Notes: generated by a model not told the origin, from the letters alone. A DNA stretch of 64,000 bases from Ephemerocybe angulata (GCA_013368325.1 JAACJK010000112.1:310001-374000), one strand, 5' to 3'. Positions 22,376 through 33,415 are shown, counted from the first letter of the stretch. Numbers and translations: made by a program.

Positions 22376-23128
22376 CTACGCCCACTCCTCGACGTTCCCA
22401 TCCTCGCTGTCCGCCACCTCGATCACTTCGTTCTCCGTCGTTAAGGCGCTAAGGACAGGTCCAACATGCCCGCGCACCGCCCCATCGTCCCAGTTCCATC
22501 CACAGAGCGGGCCCACGGTCAAGGCGCGCTCGTGAGCTTCCAACATCCAACGAGCCATGTCAAGACCCATGCGTTGACGCTCGGTGAAGAGCTTGGTCAG
22601 GGCCTCCTTCGTCCCGAAGTTACGGAGGGGGTTGAAGATCTTGAGTTGGCCTTGTGCCATGAGCGCTGGGCGCATCATGGGGAGACGGGCGAACACCGCG
22701 TCGGGGAGATCGGTCATGCGTCCGACGGCCTGAGGCCCAGCCGCGGCTTCGATGGTAGTGTGAATAAGTCCGTCGCAGGACCACTCGAGCGCTGCAACAA
22801 GAGATGCGTTGAGCACGTAGAAGTTTTCACCGCCGTAGTGTTGGACCAGGACGAAGTCGCGGTCGCGCAGGCGGTAAAGGAAGGGGGAGATCGAATCTAT
22901 GGTGGTAAGCTCGGCGAGCGCCGTGGGGTTGACTGCGGTGGGGATGATAGAGGAGGCGTGTCCACCGTAGGGGTAGCCGAGCTGGGAGGAAGAAGCCGTG
23001 ATAACAGAGGTCGCGAGTTCGACAGAGGCCGTGCGAGTGTGAGAGCGGTGCATGGAAGAATTTTTGGAGGGAAGGGAAGTATGGTGGGGAAGACGAATGT
23101 GGTTGGAGTTGGGAAGCCTGTTGCTCAT
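22376..23128 (-). CDS. Accessory ORF of the chromovirus, unknown function
   Basis: 250 codons, starting 25 bp after the pol stop and ending just before the polypurine tract, so it is inside the element and on the coding strand. The first about 65 residues are Ser/Thr/His-rich and likely disordered. The rest looks folded: LYRLRDRDFVLVQHYGGE, VLNASLVAALEWSCDGL, DLPDAVFARLPMMRPAL, and a helix around TKLFTERQRMGLDMARWM. The C-terminus is acidic (VIEVADSEDGNVEEW). It is uninterrupted although pol has a stop, and it is not an envelope-like protein: I see no signal peptide or membrane segment. Possible roles include a capsid or integration cofactor, or a suppressor; this is guesswork. Translation could be by reinitiation after pol or from a subgenomic RNA. 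Confidence 0.7.
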   Translation of the reverse strand: MSNRLPNSNHIRLPHHTSLPSKNSSMHRSHTRTASVELATSVITASSSQLGYPYGGHASSIIPTAVNPTALAELTTIDSISPFLYRLRDRDFVLVQHYGGENFYVLNASLVAALEWSCDGLIHTTIEAAAGPQAVGRMTDLPDAVFARLPMMRPALMAQGQLKIFNPLRNFGTKEALTKLFTERQRMGLDMARWMLEAHERALTVGPLCGWNWDDGAVRGHVGPVLSALTTENEVIEVADSEDGNVEEWA

Positions 23129-23153
23129 GGCTGGGTAATTATGGGATTGGTAG

Positions 23154-26100
23154 CTACTGCCTCGTGTTTAGTAGGCGTACGCCCCGTTCGCCGTCCGCAT
23201 TCCCGGCCTTTGGCGCCTCGTGCCATTCCTTTATTGCACGAGGAGCGTTCCTAAGGTTTCGCAGCGGTTCCCAGGTGTCTCCCTCAGGGCCGTAGCCCAT
23301 CCACCTTACTTCGTACTGCCTTTCCCGGCGCCCGTTCTTGCCCTTGACCCATCGCTCTCCCAGGATCCTTTCTACTTCCCACTCTGTTGTCTTCCGGGAC
23401 TCGTCGAAGTCAGGTCGCATGCGAGCCAGAGTCTTTCTTTCCCCAAACGGCTCGGGCGACGTGTGGTACGGTTCAAGGTGCGCTATGCTTACTACCGGGT
23501 GGATCTGATAGCTCGCAGGGAGGCGCAAGCGGTACGTGATGGCGCTTAACCGCTCCAATATTTCAAACGGGCCCTCAAACTTCGGCAATAATTTGATTCC
23601 GCGTCCGCTTATACTGTGATTGAGCTGTAGTGTGTCCCTGTTAATGAGGACCTTGTCTCCCTCCTGGAATTCCTTGGTCACTCGTCCCTTGTTGTAGGCT
23701 CTCTCTTGTGTGAGTTGCGCAAGCACAATACAGTCTTGGGCGTCTAGTCGAGTGGCTGCAAAAGCATCCGACAGGGCCTGCGCGGTGTCGTGCCTGATGC
23801 CATCTTCCTCGGTCTCATTTGGGCGTGGGATCGAAGATGGCGATGCGATAAGATTACCTTGGGTGCGAGGGTGAAAGCCGTATAACAGGAATGCGGGTGC
23901 TTGTTTCGTAGCGAAGTGGATGCCCGTGTTGTAGGAGAACGTGAGGTGCTCTAGGTGCTTATCCCACTCGCCTCGTCGCTGAGGACCCCCCAAAAATGCT
24001 CGGATCCCGATTTCCAAGAATTGATTAAGAACTTCCGTCTGCCCATCCGCTTGGGGATGATAAGATGTGGTCAAAGAACGTTTCATTCCCATAAGCCTGC
24101 AGACCTCAGCCCAAAAGTCGCCTCGCCACCGAAGATCCCTGTCCGAGATTACTTGGAGCGGAATTCCGTACTTCGAAATGACGTGTTGGAAGAAGAGTCG
24201 AGCAGTGTCCTGCTCGTTGAGAGTTGTAGTGGTAGGAATAGTGATTGAATATTTCGTGAGCTTATCAATGATCACTAGGACTGCGTCGTGTCCCGTTGCG
24301 GTTTCCGGTAGCTCGGTGATAAAGTCCATGCTTAGGACTTCGAAAGGTTGATTGGGAATGGGTATCGGTTGCAGTAATCCCATTGGTGCGTGTTTTCTTG
24401 GCTTGATCTTTTGACATACGTCGCAGCTTTGAACGTAAGCGTGAATCTCGCGAGTCATCCGAGGCCAGTAATAACTACTGGAAATCCGCTGACATGTCTT
24501 GTAGAACCCGGCATGCGCAGCCTCGCTTACTCCGTCGTGCATCTCGTCCAGTACTTGGTGAATCCGGCGCTTCGGAACGCAGAGGCGGGTATTTCCTTGG
24601 TTATCCAAATAGAACAGCAGCCCATCGTGCCTCAACTTGTAGCGTGCATGCGTAACGGACGATCTCACCTCACCAGATCGTAACTCCAAGATGATTTTGG
24701 AAAAGTATCCGTCCTTTTCGAGGGACATAGCCCATGTTCTGATGGTTTCCTCATCGAGCCCGATCAGGACTGAATAGTTCCGCGCGGTGTGGTACGTGAT
24801 CATTGCTTCTTCCCCATTTGGGATCTGAGCGCTTATTTCGACTTCGAGCCTCATGGCGGCTTCAGAGTCGCCAATCTCGCTCATAGTGAATGCAGTAGTT
24901 ACGGAGTGCAGCTTGTCCTCGAAGTCGTCGCCCAAGTTGTCATAGAAGCTTTTCAAAGCGTGGGGCTCGCGTAGTGTAAGGAATCGGTTCTCGATGTTTG
25001 GTGGGCTTAGTTGATCTGGTGGGATTCGTTCGAGTCGGGATAGCGGGTCAACGTTGGAGTGTACTCTTCCAGGACGATGAATGATATGCATGTTTGGAAA
25101 TGCTGAGAACACTAGCCCCCAAGTGAGTAGTCGACGGTTGACATTTTGAAATGTTCGGCTCCACGTGAGTGCTGCGTGATCTGTTACGGCATAGATTATC
25201 TCGCCTTCGAGGATCGGTTGGAATTTTATCAGTCCTTCCTTGAGCGCGAGCGCTTCTCTCTCCGTCGGAGAGTAGTTCTTTTCTGCCGCCTGCAACACTC
25301 TCGACCAATAGGCGATAACGCGTTCAATGTGCACCACCGTCTCGTCCAGTGAAGGTCCCCATGTGTCAACAGGTATGTCTGTTTCGTCCTTCTTGGGGTC
25401 CTTCGTGAGTTTGGTTACTAAGGTTGGGACAGCTTCTCCTCGCGAGTACGCATTCTCCAACCTTTCGTAGATCTTACTTCCCTTAAGGTCGATTACGCGG
25501 ATAGGTTGGACTTGCTGGAGAATGGCTGCAAGAGCGTAGTCGCACGCGTCGGAGTAGACGCGGTATGGGCGTCCTGGGATTGCATGTGCTCGAATCGGTG
25601 CCTCGGTGAGTACTTGTTTACACAGCTGGTACGCTTCCGATTCCTCTGTTCCCTACCTCCATTCACGCTTGTGCTTCAGGAGCTGGAATAATGGATGTAC
25701 AATCCATGCGTAATACGGTATGTATCCGGAAAAGTACACCATCATGCCCAGGAAAACTTGGAGGTCATGGACGTTTTTTGGTTCAGCGAGTTGAAGAATG
25801 GCGTCGACTTTTTCCTTGTGGGTCGACAGCCCGAGTCTGGAGACTTTCTGCCCTAGCAGAAGCAATGATTCGTACCCGAAGTGGCATTTGGGTAGGGAGA
25901 GCGTGATTCTTGCAGTGCGGATCGCGGTGAGTACTTGATCCAAATGATCAAGGTGTTCTTCGAAGGTTTTGGAGAAAACTACGATATCGTCGATGTATAC
26001 TAACGCGAATATCCATAGGAACGGGGAAAGCACACTCTGCATCACTCTTTGAAACACGGCTGGCCCGTTCCTGAAGCCGAAAGGCATCCTTCGAAACTGG

Positions 26101-27870
26101 AATAGTCCTCGGTGCGTCCGGAAGGCAAGTTTCTCCCTATCCTCCTCCTTCACGCTAAGCTGAGTGAATACGGCTAGTGCATCGAGCGTAGACAGGTAAT
26201 GACTGCCCGAGAGTGACTGTAGAATATCCTCCTGCTGTGGAAGGGGAAATTCATCGGCAATAACCTTCTCGTTGAGTCGTCTCAAGTCGATGACCATGCG
26301 GGGTTTCTTATTTCGGTAGACTATGAAGACCGGTGCGGCCCAAGGACTTCGAGAAGGCTCAATGACTCCCAAGGCTAGCCAAGAATCCATCTGCTTATCG
26401 ATTACTTCACGATTGGCAGGAGATGCGTTGTATGGCGGTACGGAGATTGGTTTCGTTCCTTCTGCAAGAGGTACTTCGACGTGCTCAGGGTAATCGCCCA
26501 AACGACCGTCTAGGGCGAATGCTTCCTGGTTTTTCTTGATAACTTCGATAAGTTGCTCTCGCTGTGTCTGCGTTAATCCGTCTGCTAAGTCCAGTTCTTT
26601 CTCCAGATCCGATGATGCAGGATTATCGGTCGGCGTCTCGGCGGTCTTGGGACCCCCTTCAACGGGTGGTTCGCCCGCCGCGCTCGTGTCGTCTGAGGAA
26701 TTCGAAGCTCTTGATGAGATATACTGCGCGTAGGCTTTGGTCTGCTCGATCTCGCTTTCCGTCATCTCACTCTCCTTGCTAAAGGCCGTACTCGTCCTCT
26801 CGCTCTGCCCCAACAGCTGCCCCTTAGATATTCGAATAGGCAGTGAGGAGAAGTTGGAAACGCAGAGCATAGGTCTAGTCTTCGAAAGTAAGCAATCCAT
26901 TGTACCGTAGACGTCATTCTCATTTTTGTTGGTGAAGACTCTTCGTTCAACGAATAATGCGTCGTCTTCGGGTCGAAAGTGGGCTTCTACTGGTATGTAC
27001 TTGCTGCTCTCCGGTCCGATAACGATGTCGATCTTGCTCCTGACCTCGTTGTTGACTGCCCTAGAACGCTCTTTCTTCCTTTGAGTCTTAGCCTTCCGGT
27101 GAGAGCGCATCTTGGCCTTTGCGAGATCGCGCTTTCCTTTGGCGTTGACTCTAAAGACGTTTCCTTCTTCGTCCTTCAGTTGGAAGTCCTCAGTAATCGT
27201 ATTGGAGACTGGCATGGATCGACCGGAGTCTCCGAAGTGTAGGGTAGTTCGGCCTTCCTTCCTTTCGAGTGTGAGCGAGTACTGATCGGCAAAATCGTTC
27301 CCTAGAATGAATCCTGCATTCATGCCTTTGACCACATATGCCTCTACTTCAAGCTGTACCGGTCCCTTGTCCGTGTCGAAGGTAAGCATTAGAACGGAGT
27401 ATCCATTGATCGAGGTCCTCCCGGTTACTTGGACTAACTCGATCTTCTGTCCAGTTCGCACTTTGGGGGACGGTGATAAGGCTCGAAGTAGTTTTGAAGA
27501 GATTAGTGTTATGTCGGATTCAGAATCTACGATGATTGGTTGCTTGACTGTCGAGTCGTTGAAGTGGGCTACGACTTCCGTAGCTTTGGCTCCAAGGAAG
27601 GTACAGCCCGGTGGTCGAGCCCGATGCTTTCGGAGGACGATGGTTCGGTCGTCATTGAGTAAGGTGTTGTTAGTGCTATCGATGGTATGAGATAATTGCC
27701 GTCCTGTCTTGCGATTGATGCTCATGAAAGTTCTTAGTTCGTGCGTGTGGACTTCGTGCGTGGAGAGTGAGGAGTTGTATGGGTTACGCGAAGGTGTGTC
27801 AGTATTTTGGGGCCCCCCAGAGTCGCTATCGTTATCCAGTTTGAGATCAACTGGAGGGCTCTCTAAAAAT
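23154..27870 (-). pseudogene. Chromovirus pol: PR-RT-RNase H-integrase-chromodomain
   Basis: One frame on the minus strand, open from the gag stop (27863) to 23154 except for a single TAG at 25653-25655. The residue there is expected to be Trp (REWRxGTEESEAYQ), so TGG became TAG. Order: protease near 27530 (VDSESDITLIS, where family members have DSG, so Gly became Glu); RT with FRRMPFGFRNGP and VYIDDIVVF (near 25990); RNase H with YSDACDYALAA, EREALALKEGL and TDHAALTW; integrase zinc finger HAGFYKTC and CDVCQKIK; DDE core with MDFITEL, VISDRD and GQTEVLNQFL; C-terminal chromodomain with YEVRWMGYGPEGDTWEP. The chromodomain would direct integration to methylated-histone chromatin. About 1570 codons if read through. 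Confidence 0.9.
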
Positions 27871-27871
27871 C
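27863..27871 (-). promoter_or_regulatory. Candidate -1 frameshift site between gag and pol
   Basis: The minus strand reads GGATTTTTAG: the gag frame is GAT TTT TAG and the -1 frame TTT TTA GAG continues open into pol, whose own first ATG is not until 27725. Slippage of the P-site UUU by one base would give gag-pol fusion. This differs from a standard X XXY YYZ site because the A-site codon is the stop. Confidence 0.5.
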
Positions 27872-30865
27872 CGGCTCATCCTCGCTTTCTAGGGTATAAT
27901 ATAACTCGTCGTATTCATCTTGGGCATCTCGTTCCTCGCTGTCGATCTCGACGAAGTTAACTCGCGCTTGTCGCTCGCCTCGCCTCGCGTACTTGCACTC
28001 GGGATCCCAGTGCTTCATGCTTCCGCAATGACGACACGCTCGCCCGCCTTTATCTTCTGGAGTGCCTCTTTTGGATACGTTGTTGTCATCCTTAGGGAAC
28101 TGTGGGGGCTTCAGCTTGTCATGAGCGCCTATTAGATTAGCGCGCGCTTGTGGAGCGGGCGCGGGTGGCGTGCGATAGTTCCCTCGGAAGGGGTTTCGCG
28201 AGAATGGTCGAGGATTGTTACCGAAGTTTCCAAAATACGTCCGAGGTGAGTTGAGCTGTATTAAGAACTCCTCATGGTACTTAATATTAGCCTGGAAGTC
28301 TTCCAACTGCTGATACAGGTGGGGAGTCACGATAGTTATCCAAGTTGGTGGTACGCCGTTCATGATTTCGTGGATTAGTTCGCGATCGTTGTAGTCGTAG
28401 GCGAGCTGGAGTAAGGATAATTTCCGGATGAAGTACTCGCTAGGTGTCTCCTTGGGGTGCTCTGTGTCTCGGTAGGTGGCTTTGTTTGCTCGCATCTTTT
28501 GTTTGTCCATGAACGCTCTATTCATGTAAAACTGGCTAATCGCGCTTCGTAGGTTATCCCAGTTTACTTCGAGAGTAGCCCTAGTCGTTGGATGCAAGCT
28601 GTAGTACCAGCTTTCTGCACTTCCTGTAAGCTTAGTCGGGACCAGTCGCCCGAGCTGGGTCCACACGGTTTTAGATTGTATCGAGAGACTGTTGATCTTT
28701 GTAATCCACAGGCCTAGAGTATCCTCGTTGCCGTCCCAGCTAGGAATCATGTCTAGTTTGAGGTGGTTATCGAACTTAGGTTCCTCTTTGGTCCTCTCAT
28801 TCGGTTCGACATGTCGATCGCGAGACTTCTTCCTGGATCCTCGCTTCCCGCGCCTCCGTGGGTCCCTTCCAGCTTCGGAATCGCTCGAGGAGGAGTCGTC
28901 GGGGTCTTCTGGTGGGTTACTCTCAAATCTGACTTGCGAATTCGGATCACGAGTGCCGTATGGATTGCTGGGAACGTCTCTGGTTCTGGTATCAGGGTAA
29001 GTTGGTCGCAGCAAATCTTCATATCGCTGTGACGAGTTCTCATTCCTTCCTAAGATATTGCTGCTTGAGACTATCCCTCCCAAAGGTCGGAAATTCGTGG
29101 GGTTCGTGAGTCGACTGTTGAATGCTGTCTGAGGCATTACGAAAGGGTTGTTGCTCTGCCTTGGCTGGGCGCTAAGATGAACTCCTCTAGCGCTCGCGCT
29201 TCGTTCCTCAACTGGCCGGACCCCATTGTATTGGTCAGGGTAAAGAGGTTCGTATCGCGTTGTATGACTAGGGTAGGGAGTATTATTCCCTTCTCTCTTT
29301 GGTTGAGAGGGTACGCTAGAATGGTGGGACCTAGTTGTCTCCCGTCTCTCTCCTTCAGCTACCTGTTTCCCTTTGTTCTCGGAAGGATTCCTCTCTGGGA
29401 TTACTGGGGTATCTCGTTCTGATTCCTGTGCTTCTTTGGTACGTGCGGCCGCCATTACCGCTCTCGTCACTGTATTGAAGAATTGCTCCGACTCGGCACG
29501 GAACGCGACCGAAAGGATCTCGAAGTCATTAAGACGCCAGATGTCAGTCATACGTCCCGTTTTTCCCCAGGATGGTACGTCAATCCTTCCTTCGCCTGCA
29601 AAGGATAACGCGTCCTTACAGGTATCCCTCACTTCGAACATCCGAGTTGCTAATGGTTTCCATCGCTCTGTGTTAATACGATATCCGTATTCCCCTCTCT
29701 CGTTGGTGTATTTTTGAACGTGAGTTAGGATTTCGTCCAACATTTCATACTCGCTTTTAAAGAAATCTCGTGCCTCTGGGCTGACGAGGTTGGCGCCTGA
29801 AGGTAGGCTTCTTCCTAATCCCTCTTCGGCTCGCTTGAGAACATTATAGTATCTCCCGGCGATACTTCCGAAGCTTTCTGGCCCGTCTCTCGCGAATGTG
29901 GTAGTACTTAGGCATGTAGGTATTTCGAGAATGACTTCTTGAATGAGGTATTCGCGGATATCTTGAGCTCGTACGAGGGGATCTCCGAGGGCTTGTGGTG
30001 CCGAGTGGGGGTGTACTATGGGCACTGGATTGTTGGAATGCGATGGACCCGCCGGCTCGGCCGCAGGTGAGTCCCTTCGATCGTGAGATTCGTTGGAGGA
30101 TCGGGGAGGGGATGGTTCTCTGGACTCCCTCGAGCTAGGGTTCAGGACGTTCTCGAACTGGTTTCTTGCTTCCGTTCGCTCTGGCACCGGCTCAGGTCTT
30201 TGTTGGAAAGGCCTCTGGGTCGTCCTAGGGACCGCCGTGGAAATCGGTTCGTGCTTGATTCGGTGAGCAAATAGAGGTGGAACCGTATTTTCAGTATGCT
30301 CGGGGTTTGCCTCATTGAAGGGGTTGTCAGGGGAAGGATTCAAATAGGATGCCATTCTTTGTGCTAGTCCAGGGGAAGCAGGTCGTCTTTCTACAGGTAC
30401 TTCAGCGAACTCGCCAAACGTAATCGATCTTTGGGTAATTGGCGTAAGTGGAGAAGCTTGAGAGTGGGTTAAGCCCGTGCCGTGTCGTCTTGTTGGTCGA
30501 GCAGCCGTGGTAGGTAGGACTGGAGGTAAGGCAGCTAGTCTTCTGGGAAGCGGAGGCTGGCTTGGAGCTAATAGCGGTCGTGGTTCTGTGATAGGTAACT
30601 GTCCCGGCATACGTCTAGGGGAAGTAGCAGGTAAACTCTCTCTCTCGAAATCGGCCAAGGGATCTGGGCTGATTGAGCGAGATCTAAGATTGGATCCTGC
30701 GCGATGACGGCCTCTTGTTTCACGAGGTGAAGATGCGTCCTCGCTTCGTCCCTGGTATGGCGGGGGAACCGGATTCTCAGTAGTGTAAGGGGGAGCGGGA
30801 ATTTGATCCACGGGTTCTTCAGAGTCAGAATTTGGACCGATTCTCCTCGATCGTCGTGTAGCCAT
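27863..30865 (-). CDS. Chromovirus gag polyprotein (1000 aa)
   Basis: Forms the virus-like particle and packages RNA. ATG at 30865, 76 bp inside the 5' LTR boundary. Residues 1-280 are Pro/Arg/Ser-rich and disordered. A helical region with IREYLIQEVILEIP and RMFEVRDTCKDALSFAGEG follows, then a second charged linker (SSSSDSEAGRDPRRRGKRG). The capsid-type retrotransposon gag domain is around residues 730-890 (DMIPSWDGNEDTLGLWITK, LTGSAESWYY). A zinc knuckle CX2CX4HX4C (CRHCGSMKHWDPEC) lies near residue 955. At 1000 aa it is large for a Ty3 gag, because of the two long linkers. It ends at TAG 27863 directly after a run of five T. Confidence 0.9.
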   Translation of the reverse strand: MATRRSRRIGPNSDSEEPVDQIPAPPYTTENPVPPPYQGRSEDASSPRETRGRHRAGSNLRSRSISPDPLADFERESLPATSPRRMPGQLPITEPRPLLAPSQPPLPRRLAALPPVLPTTAARPTRRHGTGLTHSQASPLTPITQRSITFGEFAEVPVERRPASPGLAQRMASYLNPSPDNPFNEANPEHTENTVPPLFAHRIKHEPISTAVPRTTQRPFQQRPEPVPERTEARNQFENVLNPSSRESREPSPPRSSNESHDRRDSPAAEPAGPSHSNNPVPIVHPHSAPQALGDPLVRAQDIREYLIQEVILEIPTCLSTTTFARDGPESFGSIAGRYYNVLKRAEEGLGRSLPSGANLVSPEARDFFKSEYEMLDEILTHVQKYTNERGEYGYRINTERWKPLATRMFEVRDTCKDALSFAGEGRIDVPSWGKTGRMTDIWRLNDFEILSVAFRAESEQFFNTVTRAVMAAARTKEAQESERDTPVIPERNPSENKGKQVAEGERRETTRSHHSSVPSQPKREGNNTPYPSHTTRYEPLYPDQYNGVRPVEERSASARGVHLSAQPRQSNNPFVMPQTAFNSRLTNPTNFRPLGGIVSSSNILGRNENSSQRYEDLLRPTYPDTRTRDVPSNPYGTRDPNSQVRFESNPPEDPDDSSSSDSEAGRDPRRRGKRGSRKKSRDRHVEPNERTKEEPKFDNHLKLDMIPSWDGNEDTLGLWITKINSLSIQSKTVWTQLGRLVPTKLTGSAESWYYSLHPTTRATLEVNWDNLRSAISQFYMNRAFMDKQKMRANKATYRDTEHPKETPSEYFIRKLSLLQLAYDYNDRELIHEIMNGVPPTWITIVTPHLYQQLEDFQANIKYHEEFLIQLNSPRTYFGNFGNNPRPFSRNPFRGNYRTPPAPAPQARANLIGAHDKLKPPQFPKDDNNVSKRGTPEDKGGRACRHCGSMKHWDPECKYARRGERQARVNFVEIDSEERDAQDEYDELYYTLESEDEPDF

Positions 30866-30940
30866 ACACGATTCCTTTTGCTTAGGTTTTTCAGTTCTCG
30901 GGACGAACTATCGTAAGCGCCTTCCCAATGTGTCCATCAA

Positions 30941-31611
30941 TGAATCGAGTCTCGATTTGTTGGTGTACGCCTTGCGTACACGAGTTCGAACGGTAGGTCG
31001 CGCTTAGTAGTCCGGCAGGCGAGACAGTTGAATGGATAATATTAGTATATTCAGAGAGCGCGAATGGAGATCGCGCAGTTAAGACGAAAATGATAAGTGT
31101 TATGGGAGACTTCCTTGGCGTGACGACGCGAGCTTTGGCTCAAGCGTAAGTCTTACGGTCGACGGGGACGTAATTTAGGCAAAGAAAATCTGATCTGATT
31201 CGCACAACTGAGGGACTATTTATACTAAGTACCGAGAGTTTGTGCTAGAAGGAAATAGATGGATAAAGAATAGAATGGAAGAAAAGAGATAGATGAAGAT
31301 AGTAAAAGATAGTTCTACGTAGTTCTATGGAGATCCATGTCCTTCGACGTGCGTCGCGCGCGTCGACGAGAATCACGAGCCAACGCGTACGCGCATGGCG
31401 CGCGCGCGTCAAGATCGGATCGGCCCCGGGGTTGCGCCCGGTGCCCTAGCACTTGGATAGGTTTTGCTGGTGCTATCCAAGTGTCGAGTGCGTTGGCACT
31501 CGAGCTCGTACCTCGTCGGTTGACGGCGAGAAGGCTAAATAAGTAAAGAAAAAGGGGAAAAAAGGTAAAGAAAATAGGAGAAAAAGAGAAATAAGCCATA
31601 GACACCATACA
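30941..31611 (-). repeat. 5' LTR of the chromovirus
   Basis: Promoter and polyadenylation repeat, 671 bp; see the 3' copy. TGAATCGAG and ACCATACA are the outer ends on the plus strand. Target duplication GTTTC follows at 31612. Confidence 0.95.
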
Positions 31612-31616
31612 GTTTC

Positions 31617-32277
31617 AACCAGACTCAACTGGACTCAACTAGACTTTACCGGTGATGGGAATGAGAGCAGGTGTGCACAGCAACAACGCACACCCACAAA
31701 CACAAACATTGGGGGTGACCAATTGCTGATGGGCGCGACGCGCGTGACAGGAGTGTCACACGGTGTGACACCTCCAGAAGGTGAAACCGAGACCCTTTTG
31801 CCATTGTATCTCCACCAGGGCATTCTTCAGCGGATTTTGAAATGGGGTATGTCTTATTAATTGGTCTATCAACCTGTAATGTACTTTACAGAAATCTTAA
31901 TGTAACAGAACATGTCAAAAAGCGAAATCATGGAAACTACAGCCAAATTTTGGCAGGGAAACTTGTAAAGAATAGAACTTTGGAACCACTCATCGGATTC
32001 CTATAGTTTATAGGGCGTTTTGAATCGGATTCCCAGGGGCAACAATCGTATGGTTTCCGATTTTTCTTATCACCTCATACCACCAAGATAGACCCTTATT
32101 TTTGTGTTAATTCACGTTTATTTTCATCTGAACGGATAATATTTGAAATTCTATAACCATAGCTCCCTTCGTAGGTTTGTTCCACGTAAGAACGCTCTAT
32201 AAATCATTAAGTTCCGACCAGTGGTTCAAAAGTTCTATTCCTTGCAAGTTTGGTGCACTATCAATGGGTTTGATGGC
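31617..32277. other. No supported gene
   Basis: 31617-31655 is the other half of the arm fragment described at 21623. The remainder holds no open frame of note; one short palindrome GTGTCACACGGTGTGACAC lies near 31754. Confidence 0.3.
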
Positions 32278-32846
32278 CTGTACTTCACACACCCCCAGGA
32301 GTCCTGTAGGACTCCGGCTTGTCCGTTGGACTTCCGGTGGACTTCCAATAGACTTCTGCCGGACTTACCATGAAAGGTGCATTTCTATTGGAAGTCTATT
32401 GGAAGTCTACCGGAAGTCCAACGGAAGTCCAACAGGAGTCCAATAGAAGTCCAACAGAAGTCCAGCTTGTCCGGTAAAGTCCAGTTGAGTCCGGTTGAGT
32501 CCGGTTGAAACTTGAAAGTCCAGTTCAAGTCCAGTTGGAGTCTAGCTGGACTCCTATGGGACTTTTATAATTTACTGCTTATTGCAATGATTTACATGTA
32601 TAATGATTTTCTGTTGGACTCCTGGTAGACTCTGTTGGACTCCTGATGGACTCCTTGATGGACTCCTGATAGACTCCTTGATGGACTCCTGGTGGACTCC
32701 ATGCTGAACATCTGCTGGACTTGTGTTTGAATTTCTCTCAGCAGTACTAATACTTGAAAAAACTGAAAATATAAATATTATAACAACATAAGGCTAGCGA
32801 GAGCTTGGAAAAACAAGAAAGATAATAAGAACATAGAAGAGGAAAT

Positions 32847-33383
32847 TTACAAGATATCATCTACATCAACACCAAGATCTGCAATAACAAGTCCTATCTG
32901 ACGATCAGCCTGCTTCTGAAGAACACATTTCGTATGAAGGTATAAAACGGAATGTAAAAACCAATAAAAGTTAGAAACAGTCATGCGCTTTAAAATCTGC
33001 TCGTAACCAGCAATCCATGAATTAAGCTGCTCAGATGCCTGTGTATTGAACACGCGCTTCCACTGGAGAACTCCTGCACGGTCAAGTTCCTGAATGACAA
33101 GGTTGGGGTTGCTGCCATCCATAGGAGTAGGGTTGCACCAAGTTTGGCACAGCTCGTCGGAGCGCTTGTGGTTGTTGTAGTGGTAGGTGTCGACAATAAA
33201 CCTAGAGTTGGACCAAAGTCGTTCAAAACTGCCATTAGTGATAGCAGTTCTGAAAACCTGGCAACCTTTGTCAATGCAGATGTAGCTGGGCTTGGACTCG
33301 GGGGTAGGAAAGATGTGCTGAAGGAACTTGAGAATCTTGGTAGGAGATTCAGACTTATCGAATAGTGCCCAACCAATAACCAC
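32847..33383 (-). CDS. CxC5/CxC6-like protein associated with KDZ transposases, C-terminal part
   Basis: 178 codons. Recognisable phrases are DTYHYNNHKRSDELCQ followed by TWCNPTPMDGSNPNLV, then FNTQASEQLNSWIAGYEQI and MTVSNFYWFLHSVLYLHT. I associate this Cys/His pattern (CxxxxC...H) with the CxC5/CxC6 domains described beside KDZ transposases in Agaricomycetes; their role in transposition is not established. The protein starts at an internal Met; full-length relatives are several hundred residues longer, so this is an N-terminally truncated gene, or earlier exons lie upstream beyond 33383 and were lost. A decayed second copy lies at 184-312. Confidence 0.6.
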   Translation of the reverse strand: MVIGWALFDKSESPTKILKFLQHIFPTPESKPSYICIDKGCQVFRTAITNGSFERLWSNSRFIVDTYHYNNHKRSDELCQTWCNPTPMDGSNPNLVIQELDRAGVLQWKRVFNTQASEQLNSWIAGYEQILKRMTVSNFYWFLHSVLYLHTKCVLQKQADRQIGLVIADLGVDVDDIL

Positions 33384-33415
33384 CCCACAAGGATAGCAAG
33401 CCGTCTATTTTCTAA

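Larger units (their letters stand above)
21663..31611 (-). mobile_element. Ty3/gypsy chromovirus, almost intact
   Basis: A 9949-bp LTR retrotransposon on the minus strand. It is bounded by 671-bp LTRs (TG...CA) and a 5-bp target duplication GTTTC at 21658-21662 and 31612-31616. In the direction of transcription it has the 5' LTR (31611-30941), gag, pol (protease, reverse transcriptase, RNase H, integrase with chromodomain), an accessory ORF, a polypurine tract, and the 3' LTR (22333-21663). The LTRs differ by eye at only three positions, all transitions (21788/31066, 22050/31328, 22240/31518), so it is young. It carries one nonsense codon in pol and a changed protease active site, so this copy is probably not autonomous. 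Confidence 0.93.

Noticed and set aside
22466..23254. Plus-strand ORF of 262 codons over the chromovirus accessory ORF
   Set aside because: Antisense of the accessory ORF and pol end; GC-rich codons suppress stops. The minus strand is the element's coding strand.
32300..32720. Regularly spaced short repeats resembling a CRISPR array
   Set aside because: Units are 8-12 bp, variable and without unique spacers; they are transposon subterminal repeats in a eukaryote.
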